DNA of 33,825 nucleotides from positions 1 to 33,825 of the forward strand of contig DATKSV010000160.1 of NCBI GenBank assembly GCA_035531535.1. Reading direction: 5' to 3'. The first letter of the stretch is position 1, and each line of letters starts with the position of its first letter. Source of the stretch: AG-12 sp035531535 (GTDB lineage Bacteria > Chloroflexota > Dormibacteria > Aeolococcales > Bog-877). Made by a program: the position numbers and the translations under genes. Below, piece after piece: positions 24,849 through 31,683 of the stretch. The notes under the pieces were generated by a model that was not told the origin of the DNA, did not search any database, and worked only from the letters and a program-made list of their open reading frames with translations.

Positions 24849-25372
24849 GCTCGGCTGGGGCGCCGAAGCTGCTCCCCTGACCCGAAACGCTTCAGCCAGG
24901 CGGCCGTGTCCTGGCTGGAGGGCCTGGGCTTCTCGGGTCGACCAGGGCTCGACTCGGGCCTGGCGCCGGCTCCTCGCGGGTCGAATTTTGAAATAAGCTC
25001 CATCGACCCCATGGTGGTCGCGCCGAGCGCCCTGGCGGCGTCGCGGAGAGCGCGGTCGCTGGTGGCCAGCACGATCTGGGCCCCTCCGGGGCGGCGCTGG
25101 CCGATGATCTGCAGGATCCGGTCATCGGCACTGTGGCCGATGTCGGGGTGGAGGACCCTGGCGCCATCGGCGCTCCCCGGCCCCCGGGGTGCGGGCGGGC
25201 CGTCGAACACGAATAGGAGCTCCGCGTGGAACGATCTCAGCGGGGAGGCCACCGCCGCTTGCACCAGCAGGCACTGGGCGGCGCCATAGTCCTGGCGCAG
25301 CATCAAGGGCCGGCTTCTCGGCCAGGCCCAACTGACGTTGGTGCCATCCACCAGCAGCAGGGGCTGGGACAC
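24824..25372 (-). CDS. NYN/YacP-type (PIN-like) ribonuclease domain protein
   Basis: A 182-aa protein with the acidic residues of a NYN nuclease: D9 and N12 in LLVDGTNV, D57 in FVFDGPP, D83/D84 in SADDRILQII and D106 in ATSDRALRDAA. The order and spacing match YacP-like RNases, which cut RNA using Mg or Mn. The C-terminal 45 residues (SSPGRPEKPRPSSQD, then AAWLKRFG) are basic and disordered-looking and may bind RNA. The GTG start is 5 nt after the stop of the ADP-ribosylglycohydrolase-like gene, so the two are one operon. Its 3' end overlaps the mutase gene on the other strand. Confidence 0.8.
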   Translation of the reverse strand: MSQPLLLVDGTNVSWAWPRSRPLMLRQDYGAAQCLLVQAAVASPLRSFHAELLFVFDGPPAPRGPGSADGARVLHPDIGHSADDRILQIIGQRRPGGAQIVLATSDRALRDAARALGATTMGSMELISKFDPRGAGARPESSPGRPEKPRPSSQDTAAWLKRFGSGEQLRRPSRAQKDADSR

Positions 25373-25377
25373 CTGGT

Positions 25378-26262
25378 TCAGGCCCTCCCAGGGACCGGGG
25401 CCATCAGCTCCCGCTGGAGGCTGAGGAGGTCCCAGGCCAGTTGGCTGAGCCGCGCTCGAAGCGGGCTTGGGAGCTGCCGCAAATTCACTTCGGGAAGGGC
25501 AGCCACGCCCCAGCGCGCACCGGCCAAGGCACCGGCCAGGGCGGGTGCGCTGTCGCCGGCGACCCCGCGGCTGGCTGCGATCGCGACCGTCTCAGCCCAG
25601 TCGCGACCCTCACACAGCGCCTGCACGGCGGCTGCGAGAACCCCCGATGCGTCATCACCATCGGGCATGCCCGCGCCGGGACGGGGAGCGTGCAGGATGG
25701 CTGTGAAGCTCTCCGGTGAGTCCTCTCGCAAGGCCTGCGCGACCCGGGGCAGGCAGTCCTCCAGGGGGCGGCTGAGCAGATCGCGGGCTAGCATCGCCGC
25801 CGCCAGGGCGGCCAGCTGTGAAATCGGCTCAGCATGGGTCGCCGAGGTGCAGCGCCGTACCCACCGCCTCAGGGTGACCCCGCTCTCGCGAGCTGCTATG
25901 GCGATGGGCAGGCACCGACTGAGAGGCGCATCCCCGCTGCGTCCGGGCATCATCGTGGCCACGGCCGGGGCCAGCTCGGGGTCTGCCAGGCCACGGCGGA
26001 AGAGACGCAGAGCCTCTCCGGTGATGGAGCCGGGGCGCTCCGAGATGGTCTGGCTGACAGCCAACCAGCGGGGCAGCAGGTCCGCCGGTTGGGGCTGGCC
26101 ATGGGCCAGCAGGGCCTCCGCCACAGCCACGGCCTGCCAGGTCAGGCGCAGGCCGGGGTTGCCCCCATGGCTAGTAGGAGTCGCCTCTCCGAGGGCCAGC
26201 CCCAGCAGCAGGCCCTCAGCTCGCGAGCCCACCAGCTCCCCCGATGTCGGCGGGTTCAACAT
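25378..26262 (-). CDS. ADP-ribosylglycohydrolase-fold protein with a degraded metal site
   Basis: A 294-aa all-helical protein resembling ADP-ribosylglycohydrolases: GLLLGLALGEA near residues 17-27, AVAEALLAHG, LSRCLPIAIA, SATHAEPISQLAALAAAML, and DSAPALAGALAGARWG followed by ALPE. Active enzymes hold two Mg ions with Asp residues of the GDA, TDDT and DADT motifs. Here GDA is GEA, TDDT aligns to LRLT, and DADT aligns to AGDS, so only one Asp is clearly kept. I infer a pseudoenzyme that binds ADP-ribose or a nucleotide without hydrolysis, or one with a changed reaction. It is led by a -10 hexamer with an adjacent palindrome and is cotranscribed with the NYN nuclease. Confidence 0.72.
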   Translation of the reverse strand: MLNPPTSGELVGSRAEGLLLGLALGEATPTSHGGNPGLRLTWQAVAVAEALLAHGQPQPADLLPRWLAVSQTISERPGSITGEALRLFRRGLADPELAPAVATMMPGRSGDAPLSRCLPIAIAARESGVTLRRWVRRCTSATHAEPISQLAALAAAMLARDLLSRPLEDCLPRVAQALREDSPESFTAILHAPRPGAGMPDGDDASGVLAAAVQALCEGRDWAETVAIAASRGVAGDSAPALAGALAGARWGVAALPEVNLRQLPSPLRARLSQLAWDLLSLQRELMAPVPGRA

Positions 26263-26268
26263 CCCCTG

Positions 26269-26274
26269 ATTATT
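26269..26274 (-). promoter_or_regulatory. -10 element of the ADP-ribosylglycohydrolase-like/NYN operon
   Basis: AATAAT on the minus strand lies 6 nt before ATG 26262 and differs from TATAAT at one base. The AGGGG between could also act as a weak ribosome site. Confidence 0.55.
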
Positions 26275-26289
26275 GATCCGCAGCGGATC
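26275..26289. promoter_or_regulatory. perfect 15-bp palindrome, candidate operator
   Basis: GATCCGC, central A, GCGGATC: a perfect 7-1-7 inverted repeat that touches the upstream edge of the -10 hexamer at 26274-26269. This places it in the -10/-35 spacer, where a dimeric repressor would block polymerase. A one-base loop cannot form an RNA hairpin well, so a DNA-binding site is likelier than a terminator. Confidence 0.55.
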
Positions 26290-26310
26290 TCAGCCTGGCT
26301 GGAAGCGGTT

Positions 26311-27477
26311 CTAAGCCACTCCGAAGCTACAGCCGGGGTCCTCCCCGAGGGGATCCCCGGTGGCGGCGAAGGCGCGCGCCCGCGAGCCGCCACAGATGCT
26401 CCGGAAGGCGCATTCGCCGCAGCGTCCGCTGAACTCGGAGGCCCGGATCGCGCGCAACATCGGGTTCTCGCGGTAGATCTCCGCCAGCTCCTGGACCTGG
26501 ACGTTGCCCAGGGAGTGGGGCAGGAACCCCGAGGGGCGAACTGAGCCGTCGTGGCCCACAAAAATTACCCCCATGCCATCGCGGGTGGCCACGCTGGGTG
26601 CCATTGCCCGCTTGGTCGCGGGACCGAGCCGCTGGCGCAGGCGGCTGCGCAGGTCTTTGTACACGGGACCGAGGCCGAAATACTCCTGGGGGTCATCCAT
26701 CTCCCCCAGGCCCCGCCGCCAGGTGGCGACCCGGCGGAAGAAGGGCGCCTCCACGGTGCGCACCAGGAAGCCGTATTGGGCCGCGTCGAAGAGGAAGTGG
26801 GAGACATCCTCGTTCTCAGCTGCGGTGGTCGCCGAGACGGCGGTGCCTCGGCCGACGCTGACCAGGAAAAAGACCTCCCAGAGGGGCACCCGAAGACCAT
26901 GCAGCATGGCGGCGACATCGGCCAGCTCGGTCATGTTCTCGCGCATCACGGTGGTGTTCACCTGAACCTTGAATCCGGCCTCGCGAAGCCAGCTGAGCGC
27001 GGCCACGGTGGCGTCGAAGTGGCCCGGCACCCCCCGGACGCGATCGTGGGTGGCGGCCGTGGCGCCATCCAGGCTGATCGAGACAACCCTGACGCCGAGC
27101 TCCATGAACGGCGCCATGGCTGCCGGGGTTAGGCGCGGGGTGACCGACGGTGACAGGGCCACGGTGAGTCCCAACTGGCGAGCGTGGGCGGTCAGCTCGA
27201 GCAGATCAGGGCGCATCAGACAGTCGCCCCCGGTGAGGATCAGAATCGGTGCCGGTTTGCCGAACCCCGCCACCTGCTCCAGGAGCTGGTGCCCGGCTCG
27301 GCTGGATAGCTCCCCTGGCATCGCCGTCGACAGGGCGGTGGCCCGGCAGTGCCGGCAGCTGAGCAGGCAAGCCTTGGTGGTCTCCCAGAAGACCAGGATG
27401 GGCCGCTGCTGAAAGTCCAGGGCCCGTCTGGTCGGCTGCGTCGACAGGCTCCCCTGCGGGCCGATGAAAGTTTGCAC
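26311..27477 (-). CDS. radical SAM/SPASM protein, TIGR04053-like
   Basis: About 388 aa from GTG 27477 (428 aa if GTG 27597 is used). The CxxxCxxC motif for the SAM-binding [4Fe-4S] cluster is C37, C41, C44 in ETTKACLLSCRHC, followed by LTGGDCLMRPDL and the SLDGATAATHDRVRG segment. The C-terminal SPASM-like part has CGECAFRSICGGSRARAFA and a last Cys in EDPGC, for auxiliary clusters. RPILVFWETT, VNTTVMREN, WEVFFLVSVGRG and PSGFLP are hallmarks I associate with family TIGR04053, related to haem-modifying AhbC/AhbD enzymes. Substrate unknown; no precursor peptide is evident nearby. A CAAACT at 27490-27485 lies 7 nt before GTG 27477, favouring the shorter start. It is transcribed toward the palindrome 21 nt past its stop. 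Confidence 0.82.
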   Translation of the reverse strand: MQTFIGPQGSLSTQPTRRALDFQQRPILVFWETTKACLLSCRHCRATALSTAMPGELSSRAGHQLLEQVAGFGKPAPILILTGGDCLMRPDLLELTAHARQLGLTVALSPSVTPRLTPAAMAPFMELGVRVVSISLDGATAATHDRVRGVPGHFDATVAALSWLREAGFKVQVNTTVMRENMTELADVAAMLHGLRVPLWEVFFLVSVGRGTAVSATTAAENEDVSHFLFDAAQYGFLVRTVEAPFFRRVATWRRGLGEMDDPQEYFGLGPVYKDLRSRLRQRLGPATKRAMAPSVATRDGMGVIFVGHDGSVRPSGFLPHSLGNVQVQELAEIYRENPMLRAIRASEFSGRCGECAFRSICGGSRARAFAATGDPLGEDPGCSFGVA

Positions 27478-27484
27478 CAAGCAC

Positions 27485-27490
27485 AGTTTG
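27485..27490 (-). promoter_or_regulatory. possible -10 element for the radical SAM gene
   Basis: CAAACT on the minus strand, 7 nt before GTG 27477. Weak alone, but it fits the spacing of the other leaderless starts. Confidence 0.3.
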
Positions 27491-27669
27491 CCTCGCCCGC
27501 GGCGCTGGTACCCGGGTGATTTCACGTGCCGTCCGTCGGGCGGTTCCCACCTGGGGTGGCCGTCCGTGAGGTGCGAGATTGGGTCGGGGTTGGTCACACC
27601 TGGCCCCCAAAGGGCTCCATCTCTCAGTTAGAAAGCAACCCGGCCGGCCAGGCGGTGACTGCCCTGAGT

Positions 27670-27686
27670 CCTGGGGCCCGCCCAGG
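27670..27686. repeat. inverted repeat in the divergent radical SAM/membrane protein gap
   Basis: CCTGGG (27670-27675) and CCCAGG (27681-27686) with a 5-nt spacer, in the 128-bp gap between divergent genes. It may be a regulator site or chance. Confidence 0.3.
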
Positions 27687-27725
27687 GCCCAGGGTTCGGT
27701 GCAGTCCCAGGAGGCGTGAAGGCAG

Positions 27726-28928
27726 ATGGCGGCTGGCTCTACCCACCTGTATTCGGTGCTCCTTCTGGAGTTGGGGTTGACGTTGGGTGTGGTGGTCGCT
27801 TGGAAGGCGGCTCGTCTGCTGCGCCGCTCGACCGCCCCGGTTGCAGAGGCTGCGGCCAGGCCACTTGGGGCACGTGGCTTTCTACGGGCGGCGCTGGGAA
27901 CGGTGTGGATCCTGGATGGCCTGCTGCAAGCTCAGCCGGGGATGCCCGCCGGCTTCGCGCGCGGGATCCTGGCCCCTGCCGCGGCGGGCCAGCCGGCCTG
28001 GCTGGCCACACTCCTGCATTGGGAGATGGCGGTCTGGCAGGCCCACCCGGTCCATCTCGCGGTGGCCACGGTGCTGATCCAGATCGGCATTGGGGTGGCG
28101 ATCCTGAGCGGCGGGGATTCTTGGGTGGGGCGGCTTGGGCTGTGGACCTCGATCGTCTGGGGGCTGGCGGTGTGGCTGATGGGCGAGGGGCTGGGAGGCC
28201 TCCTCGGCCCGGGCGCGAGCGTGATCTCAGGGGCTCCCGGAGCGGTGCTGGCCTATGTGTTCGCCGGCGGCCTGTTGCTGGCTCCGCTGAGCTGGTGGGA
28301 GAGCGGCCGGGTACGGCGGCTGGTCGAGGTCGGGGTCGGCTCGACCTTGCTCCTGGGCGTGCTGCTGCAGACCATTCCGGCTGAGGGATTCTGGGGACCC
28401 GGGACTCTGAGCTCGATCTTCGCGGCGATGGCGGCCACGCCTCAGCCCGGCTTCCTGGCCGACCCGATCCGCGCCCTGGCGGCCTGGACGGCAGCCGACC
28501 CGCTGCTCTGGAACGCGCTGCTGACATTGGCCATGGCGGGGCTCGGAGTGGGGTTCCTGCTGGGCGGCAGGACCAGAGGCTTGACCATGTTCGCTGGGCT
28601 GTGGCTGCTCTTCAGCTGGTGGTTCGGGCAGGACTTCGGGACCTTCGGTGCCGGTATCGCCACCGATCCCAACCTCGCTCCGCTGCTGGTGGTCCTGCTG
28701 GTCACAGCGCAGCTCACCGCCGCGCCGGCAGGCCGCCTGGTGGGCCGGCCCTGGCTGGGGGCCCGGCACCGCCCCAGTCTGACTCGGGAGCTGGCCATGG
28801 CCGGTCTGATCACGGTGGCGGTGGGCTTGGTGGCTGGGGCTCCCTACCTATCCTTGGGCGGCCGGAGCCGGTCCGGATCGACCTCGGCGGCGGCAGTTCT
28901 CCACACCTTTTCCAACGCCGTCCCCTAA
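27726..28928 (+). CDS. polytopic membrane protein with an internal duplication
   Basis: A 400-aa membrane protein with roughly nine hydrophobic helices. Residues about 51-187 and 198-331 are two copies of one unit: LLQAQP (66-71) matches LLQTIP (213-218), QIGIGVAILSGG (119-130) matches MAGLGVGFLLGG (270-281), and VWLMGEGLGG (149-158) matches WWFGQDFGTF (298-307). The repeated WxxDGxLQ-like and acid-glycine motifs recall DoxX-like four-helix units, but I cannot name the family. The last 25 residues after the final helix look extracytoplasmic. AGGAGG lies about 11 nt before the ATG. The TAA is part of the -10 hexamer of the next gene. Function unknown. Confidence 0.75.
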   Translation: MAAGSTHLYSVLLLELGLTLGVVVAWKAARLLRRSTAPVAEAAARPLGARGFLRAALGTVWILDGLLQAQPGMPAGFARGILAPAAAGQPAWLATLLHWEMAVWQAHPVHLAVATVLIQIGIGVAILSGGDSWVGRLGLWTSIVWGLAVWLMGEGLGGLLGPGASVISGAPGAVLAYVFAGGLLLAPLSWWESGRVRRLVEVGVGSTLLLGVLLQTIPAEGFWGPGTLSSIFAAMAATPQPGFLADPIRALAAWTAADPLLWNALLTLAMAGLGVGFLLGGRTRGLTMFAGLWLLFSWWFGQDFGTFGAGIATDPNLAPLLVVLLVTAQLTAAPAGRLVGRPWLGARHRPSLTRELAMAGLITVAVGLVAGAPYLSLGGRSRSGSTSAAAVLHTFSNAVP

Positions 28929-28931
28929 ACT
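28926..28931 (+). promoter_or_regulatory. -10 element of the B12-subunit gene, overlapping the upstream stop codon
   Basis: TAAACT begins with the TAA stop of the membrane protein gene and lies 6 nt before ATG 28938, with no ribosome site. A clear leaderless arrangement. Confidence 0.55.
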
Positions 28932-28937
28932 GGCCAA

Positions 28938-29354
28938 ATGGCTAGGAAGCCGGTCAGGATCCTCACCGCCAAGGTGGGGCTGGATGGCCATGATCGGGGC
29001 GTGAAGATCATCTCTCGCGCGCTCCGGGATGCCGGCGTCGAGGTGATCTACACCGGGCTGCATCAGACCCCGGCCCAGGTGATCGAGGCGGCGATCCAGG
29101 AGGATGTTGACGGGATCGGCATCTCCCTGCTCTCGGGTGCCCACATGACCCTGTTCCCTGAGGTGCTGCGCTTGCTGCGGGAGCGCCACGCCGAGGACAT
29201 CGTGGTTTTCGGAGGAGGCATCGTGCCTCCCGAGGATGTCGCCGAACTGAAGCGCTTGGGGGTCGATGAGGTCTTCACCCCCGGCACCAGCATGCAATCG
29301 ATCGTCGAGTACGTCAACCGTCGCTTCGGAGCGGTCCCGGCCGGCGCCGCCTGA
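28938..29354 (+). CDS. B12-binding small subunit of an acyl-CoA mutase
   Basis: A 138-aa Rossmann-like cobalamin domain, the length of IcmB and of archaeal MCM small subunits (about 136-140). It has the base-off/His-on motif DGHDRG near the N-terminus, where the His ligates cobalt, then GISLLSGAH and VVFGGGIVPPED for the nucleotide tail. It is the only B12 domain in the window, whereas two large subunits lacking one lie at 10301 and 23160. Its own promoter and a separate locus suggest it may be supplied in common to both mutases. Whether it prefers one cannot be told from sequence. Confidence 0.92.
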   Translation: MARKPVRILTAKVGLDGHDRGVKIISRALRDAGVEVIYTGLHQTPAQVIEAAIQEDVDGIGISLLSGAHMTLFPEVLRLLRERHAEDIVVFGGGIVPPEDVAELKRLGVDEVFTPGTSMQSIVEYVNRRFGAVPAGAA

Positions 29355-29367
29355 TCCGGCGATTTGG

Positions 29368-29373
29368 TAAGAT
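29368..29373 (+). promoter_or_regulatory. -10 element of the bL25 gene
   Basis: TAAGAT gives a start near 29380 and a leader of about 59 nt. The leader contains a short stem GGCAG/CTGCC (around 29399-29411) and ends with GGAG at 29431-29434. Leader structures often serve autoregulation of ribosomal proteins; here that is only a possibility. Confidence 0.4.
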
Positions 29374-29438
29374 CCGGCCGTCCTGTGGAGGCGCATCCGG
29401 CAGGGCCTGCCTGCTAGTCAATACCGGCTTGGAGTTCC

Positions 29439-30083
29439 ATGAGTCTTACGCTTGAGGCCGCACCCCGCTCTGTCACGGGCCGCCGGGTCGGCCAGCTGCG
29501 ACGTGAGGGCCTCGTGCCCGGCGTGGTTTACGGTCACAAGGTGAACTCGGTCGCGATCGAGGTTCCGGTCCGGGAGCTCTCCCGCTTGGTCCATGCCGTG
29601 GGCCAGAGCCACCTGCTCCAGCTCAAGGTCGCCGGCGAGCGCACTTTGCGCCCGGTCCTGATCAAGGAGCTCCAGATCAACCCACGCACCACCAGCGCCG
29701 TCCACGTCGACTTCTTCCAGGTGAACCTCACCGAGAAGCTCAACGTCCAGGTGCAGGTGGTGCTCACAGGTGAGTCGCCGGCGGTCAAGTTCAACGTAGG
29801 CGAGCTCCTCCATGTGGTCCACACTCTCGAGGTCAGCTGCCTGCCCAACTCCATCCCCGGTGAGATCAGCATCGATGTCTCCGGCCTTGCTGAGGTGGAC
29901 GACGCGGTGCGCCTGTCCGACATCACGCTGCCGGAGGGGGTGGAGCTGACCACGGTAGGCGACCCGACCGAGATCCTGGCCAAGATCGCGCCCACCCGGG
30001 TGGCGGCCGAGGAGGCCCCGACCCAGCTGGAGGCAGGCGCCGCCGAGCCGGCGGGGGCGGCCGGGACCCCGAACGAGGGCTAG
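29439..30083 (+). CDS. rplY: 50S ribosomal protein bL25 / general stress protein Ctc
   Basis: A 214-aa two-domain bL25 of the TL5/Ctc type. The N-terminal 5S-rRNA-binding domain (about 1-90) has the VTGRRVGQLRREGLVPGVVYG motif; the C-terminal beta domain (about 95-185) has VHVDFFQVNLTEKLNVQVQV and ITLPEGVELTT. An Ala/Glu/Pro-rich tail ends the protein. It binds 5S rRNA in the large subunit. The stop is one base from the stop of the convergent rarA. Confidence 0.94.
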   Translation: MSLTLEAAPRSVTGRRVGQLRREGLVPGVVYGHKVNSVAIEVPVRELSRLVHAVGQSHLLQLKVAGERTLRPVLIKELQINPRTTSAVHVDFFQVNLTEKLNVQVQVVLTGESPAVKFNVGELLHVVHTLEVSCLPNSIPGEISIDVSGLAEVDDAVRLSDITLPEGVELTTVGDPTEILAKIAPTRVAAEEAPTQLEAGAAEPAGAAGTPNEG

Positions 30084-30084
30084 C

Positions 30085-31476
30085 TCAACTCTGGTCTGAG
30101 GCGGCTGGGATGGTGGCCAGCTGTGACTTCGGTGAGCGCCTGACCCTGATCCGTTCCAGAAGGTCGCGCGCCCGCGCCTCCTCTCCGTGCTCGGAGGGAA
30201 CGTAGTACTGCCGATCACCCAGCTCCGGGGGCAGGTGCCCGTGGCCGACCAGCCCTTCAGGGTCGTCGTGGGCGTACTGGTAGCCCTGGCCGAAGCCGTG
30301 CTCCCGGTCGCGGGCGGTCACGGCGTTGCGCAGATGCAGTGGCACCGGCAGGCTGAGATGGGTGGCGACGTCCGCCGCGGCGGCGGTGTAGGCCCGATAC
30401 ACCGCGTTGCTCTTGGGAGCCAGGGCCAGGTAGACGGCCGCCTCGGTGAGCGGCAACCGGCATTCCGGCATGCCCACCAGCAGCACCGCCTGCTGCGCCG
30501 CGACCGCCAGACCGAGCGCCCGGGGCTCGGCCAGGCCGACATCCTCGGCCGCCAGGATCACCATCCTGCGGGCGGGAACCGAGGGGTCCTCGCCCGCCTC
30601 CAGCAGGCGGGCCAACCAGTAGGTGGCGGCGTCGGGGTCGCTGCCCCGCATCGACTTGATGAAGGCCGACAGGATCTGGTAGTGGAGGTCTCCGGCGCGG
30701 TCATGCAGCAGGTGGGGGCCGCTGAGAGCCTGGCGCACCGCTTCGGCCGTGACCAGGCTGGCCGGCGCCAGCCCGCCGGCGGCCCTCTCCAGCGCGTTGA
30801 GCATGGCGCGCGCGTCTCCGCCGCTGCGACTCACCAACAGCTCCCTGGCCTCGGCGTCCAGCCGGAGGCGCTGCCCGCCCAGGCCGCGCTCGTGGTCGGT
30901 GAGCGCCCGGTCCAGCAGCTGGCTCAGGTCCTCCTCGGCCAGGGGTTGCAGGTCGTAGACCTGAACCCTTGACAGCAGGGCCCCGGTCAGCTGGTAGCTG
31001 GGGTTCTCGGTGGTGGCGCCGATCAGGGTCAGCAGCCCGCTCTCGACGTGCGGGAGCAGGGCGTCCTGTTGGGTGCGGCTGAAGTGGTGGATCTCGTCCA
31101 GGAACAGCACCGTGCGCTGGCCGGCGCGCCGCCTGGCGGCGGCTTCGGACACCGTCTTGCGAATGTCGCCCACCCCGGCGCTCACCGCCGACATGGAGAC
31201 CAGGTGGGCCGATTGCGATCGAGCCAGCAGTTGGGCGATTGTCGTCTTGCCGGTCCCCGGCGCGCCCACCAGCACCATCGAGGGCAGGTTCCCGCCCCGG
31301 GTGGCGGACTGAAGCGCTCCCGCAGGGCCGATCAGGGATGACTGGCCCAGCACCTCTTGCCACTCAGCGGGGCGCAGTCTGGCTGCCAGGGGACTGTCCT
31401 GGCCGGGGCGGCCAGTGTCCACCGCGGCGACTGCAGGTGGCAGCGCCTGGTCGGGGCTGGGAAAGAGCTCCTCCAT
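30085..31476 (-). CDS. rarA: replication-associated recombination protein RarA (MgsA), AAA+ ATPase
   Basis: About 463 aa. A clamp-loader-like AAA+ ATPase acting at stalled replication forks. Walker A is GAPGTGKTT (Lys about 77), Walker B is LFLDEIHHFSRTQQDALLP, sensor 1 is LIGATTENPSYQL, and GDARAMLNALE is the sensor 2 region; the C-terminal tetramerisation part has SAFIKSMRGSDPDAATYWLARLLEAG. ATG 31476 is preferred: CAAGAT lies 6 nt upstream as in other leaderless genes, and the longer frame to 31563 adds no conserved sequence. The N-terminal 30 residues are Pro/Ala-rich. Confidence 0.94.
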   Translation of the reverse strand: MEELFPSPDQALPPAVAAVDTGRPGQDSPLAARLRPAEWQEVLGQSSLIGPAGALQSATRGGNLPSMVLVGAPGTGKTTIAQLLARSQSAHLVSMSAVSAGVGDIRKTVSEAAARRRAGQRTVLFLDEIHHFSRTQQDALLPHVESGLLTLIGATTENPSYQLTGALLSRVQVYDLQPLAEEDLSQLLDRALTDHERGLGGQRLRLDAEARELLVSRSGGDARAMLNALERAAGGLAPASLVTAEAVRQALSGPHLLHDRAGDLHYQILSAFIKSMRGSDPDAATYWLARLLEAGEDPSVPARRMVILAAEDVGLAEPRALGLAVAAQQAVLLVGMPECRLPLTEAAVYLALAPKSNAVYRAYTAAAADVATHLSLPVPLHLRNAVTARDREHGFGQGYQYAHDDPEGLVGHGHLPPELGDRQYYVPSEHGEEARARDLLERIRVRRSPKSQLATIPAASDQS

Positions 31477-31482
31477 GCGCAC

Positions 31483-31488
31483 ATCTTG
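31483..31488 (-). promoter_or_regulatory. -10 element of rarA
   Basis: CAAGAT on the minus strand, 6 nt before ATG 31476, no ribosome site between. Confidence 0.45.
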
Positions 31489-31632
31489 ACCGTCTCCGGC
31501 GGCGCCCGCGCGCTGGGCGCCGAGGATGGGGTGGATTCGCCACCTTCCGGTCGGTGCTTTCACTGATTCCGCCCGGTCTCGGGATGCCCGATGCTGGAGT
31601 TCTGGTCAAACCGCCAACATGGTGGGAGCGAA

Positions 31633-31648
31633 GCCGGTCGGTACCGGC
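31633..31648. repeat. inverted repeat upstream of the ThDP-enzyme gene
   Basis: GCCGGT (31633-31638), CGGT, ACCGGC (31643-31648): a perfect 6-4-6 repeat 36 nt before ATG 31684. It could be an operator or a hairpin in the mRNA leader. Confidence 0.35.
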
Positions 31649-31683
31649 GTTCAAAAGTAGCGCCTGACGGGGAGGAGTCGAGC

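Noticed and set aside
27575..27640. Eight-codon leader peptide (MEPFGGQV) overlapping the GTG at 27597
   Set aside because: The stop/start overlap is neat, but there is no convincing promoter or ribosome site and the radical SAM start is better placed at 27477.
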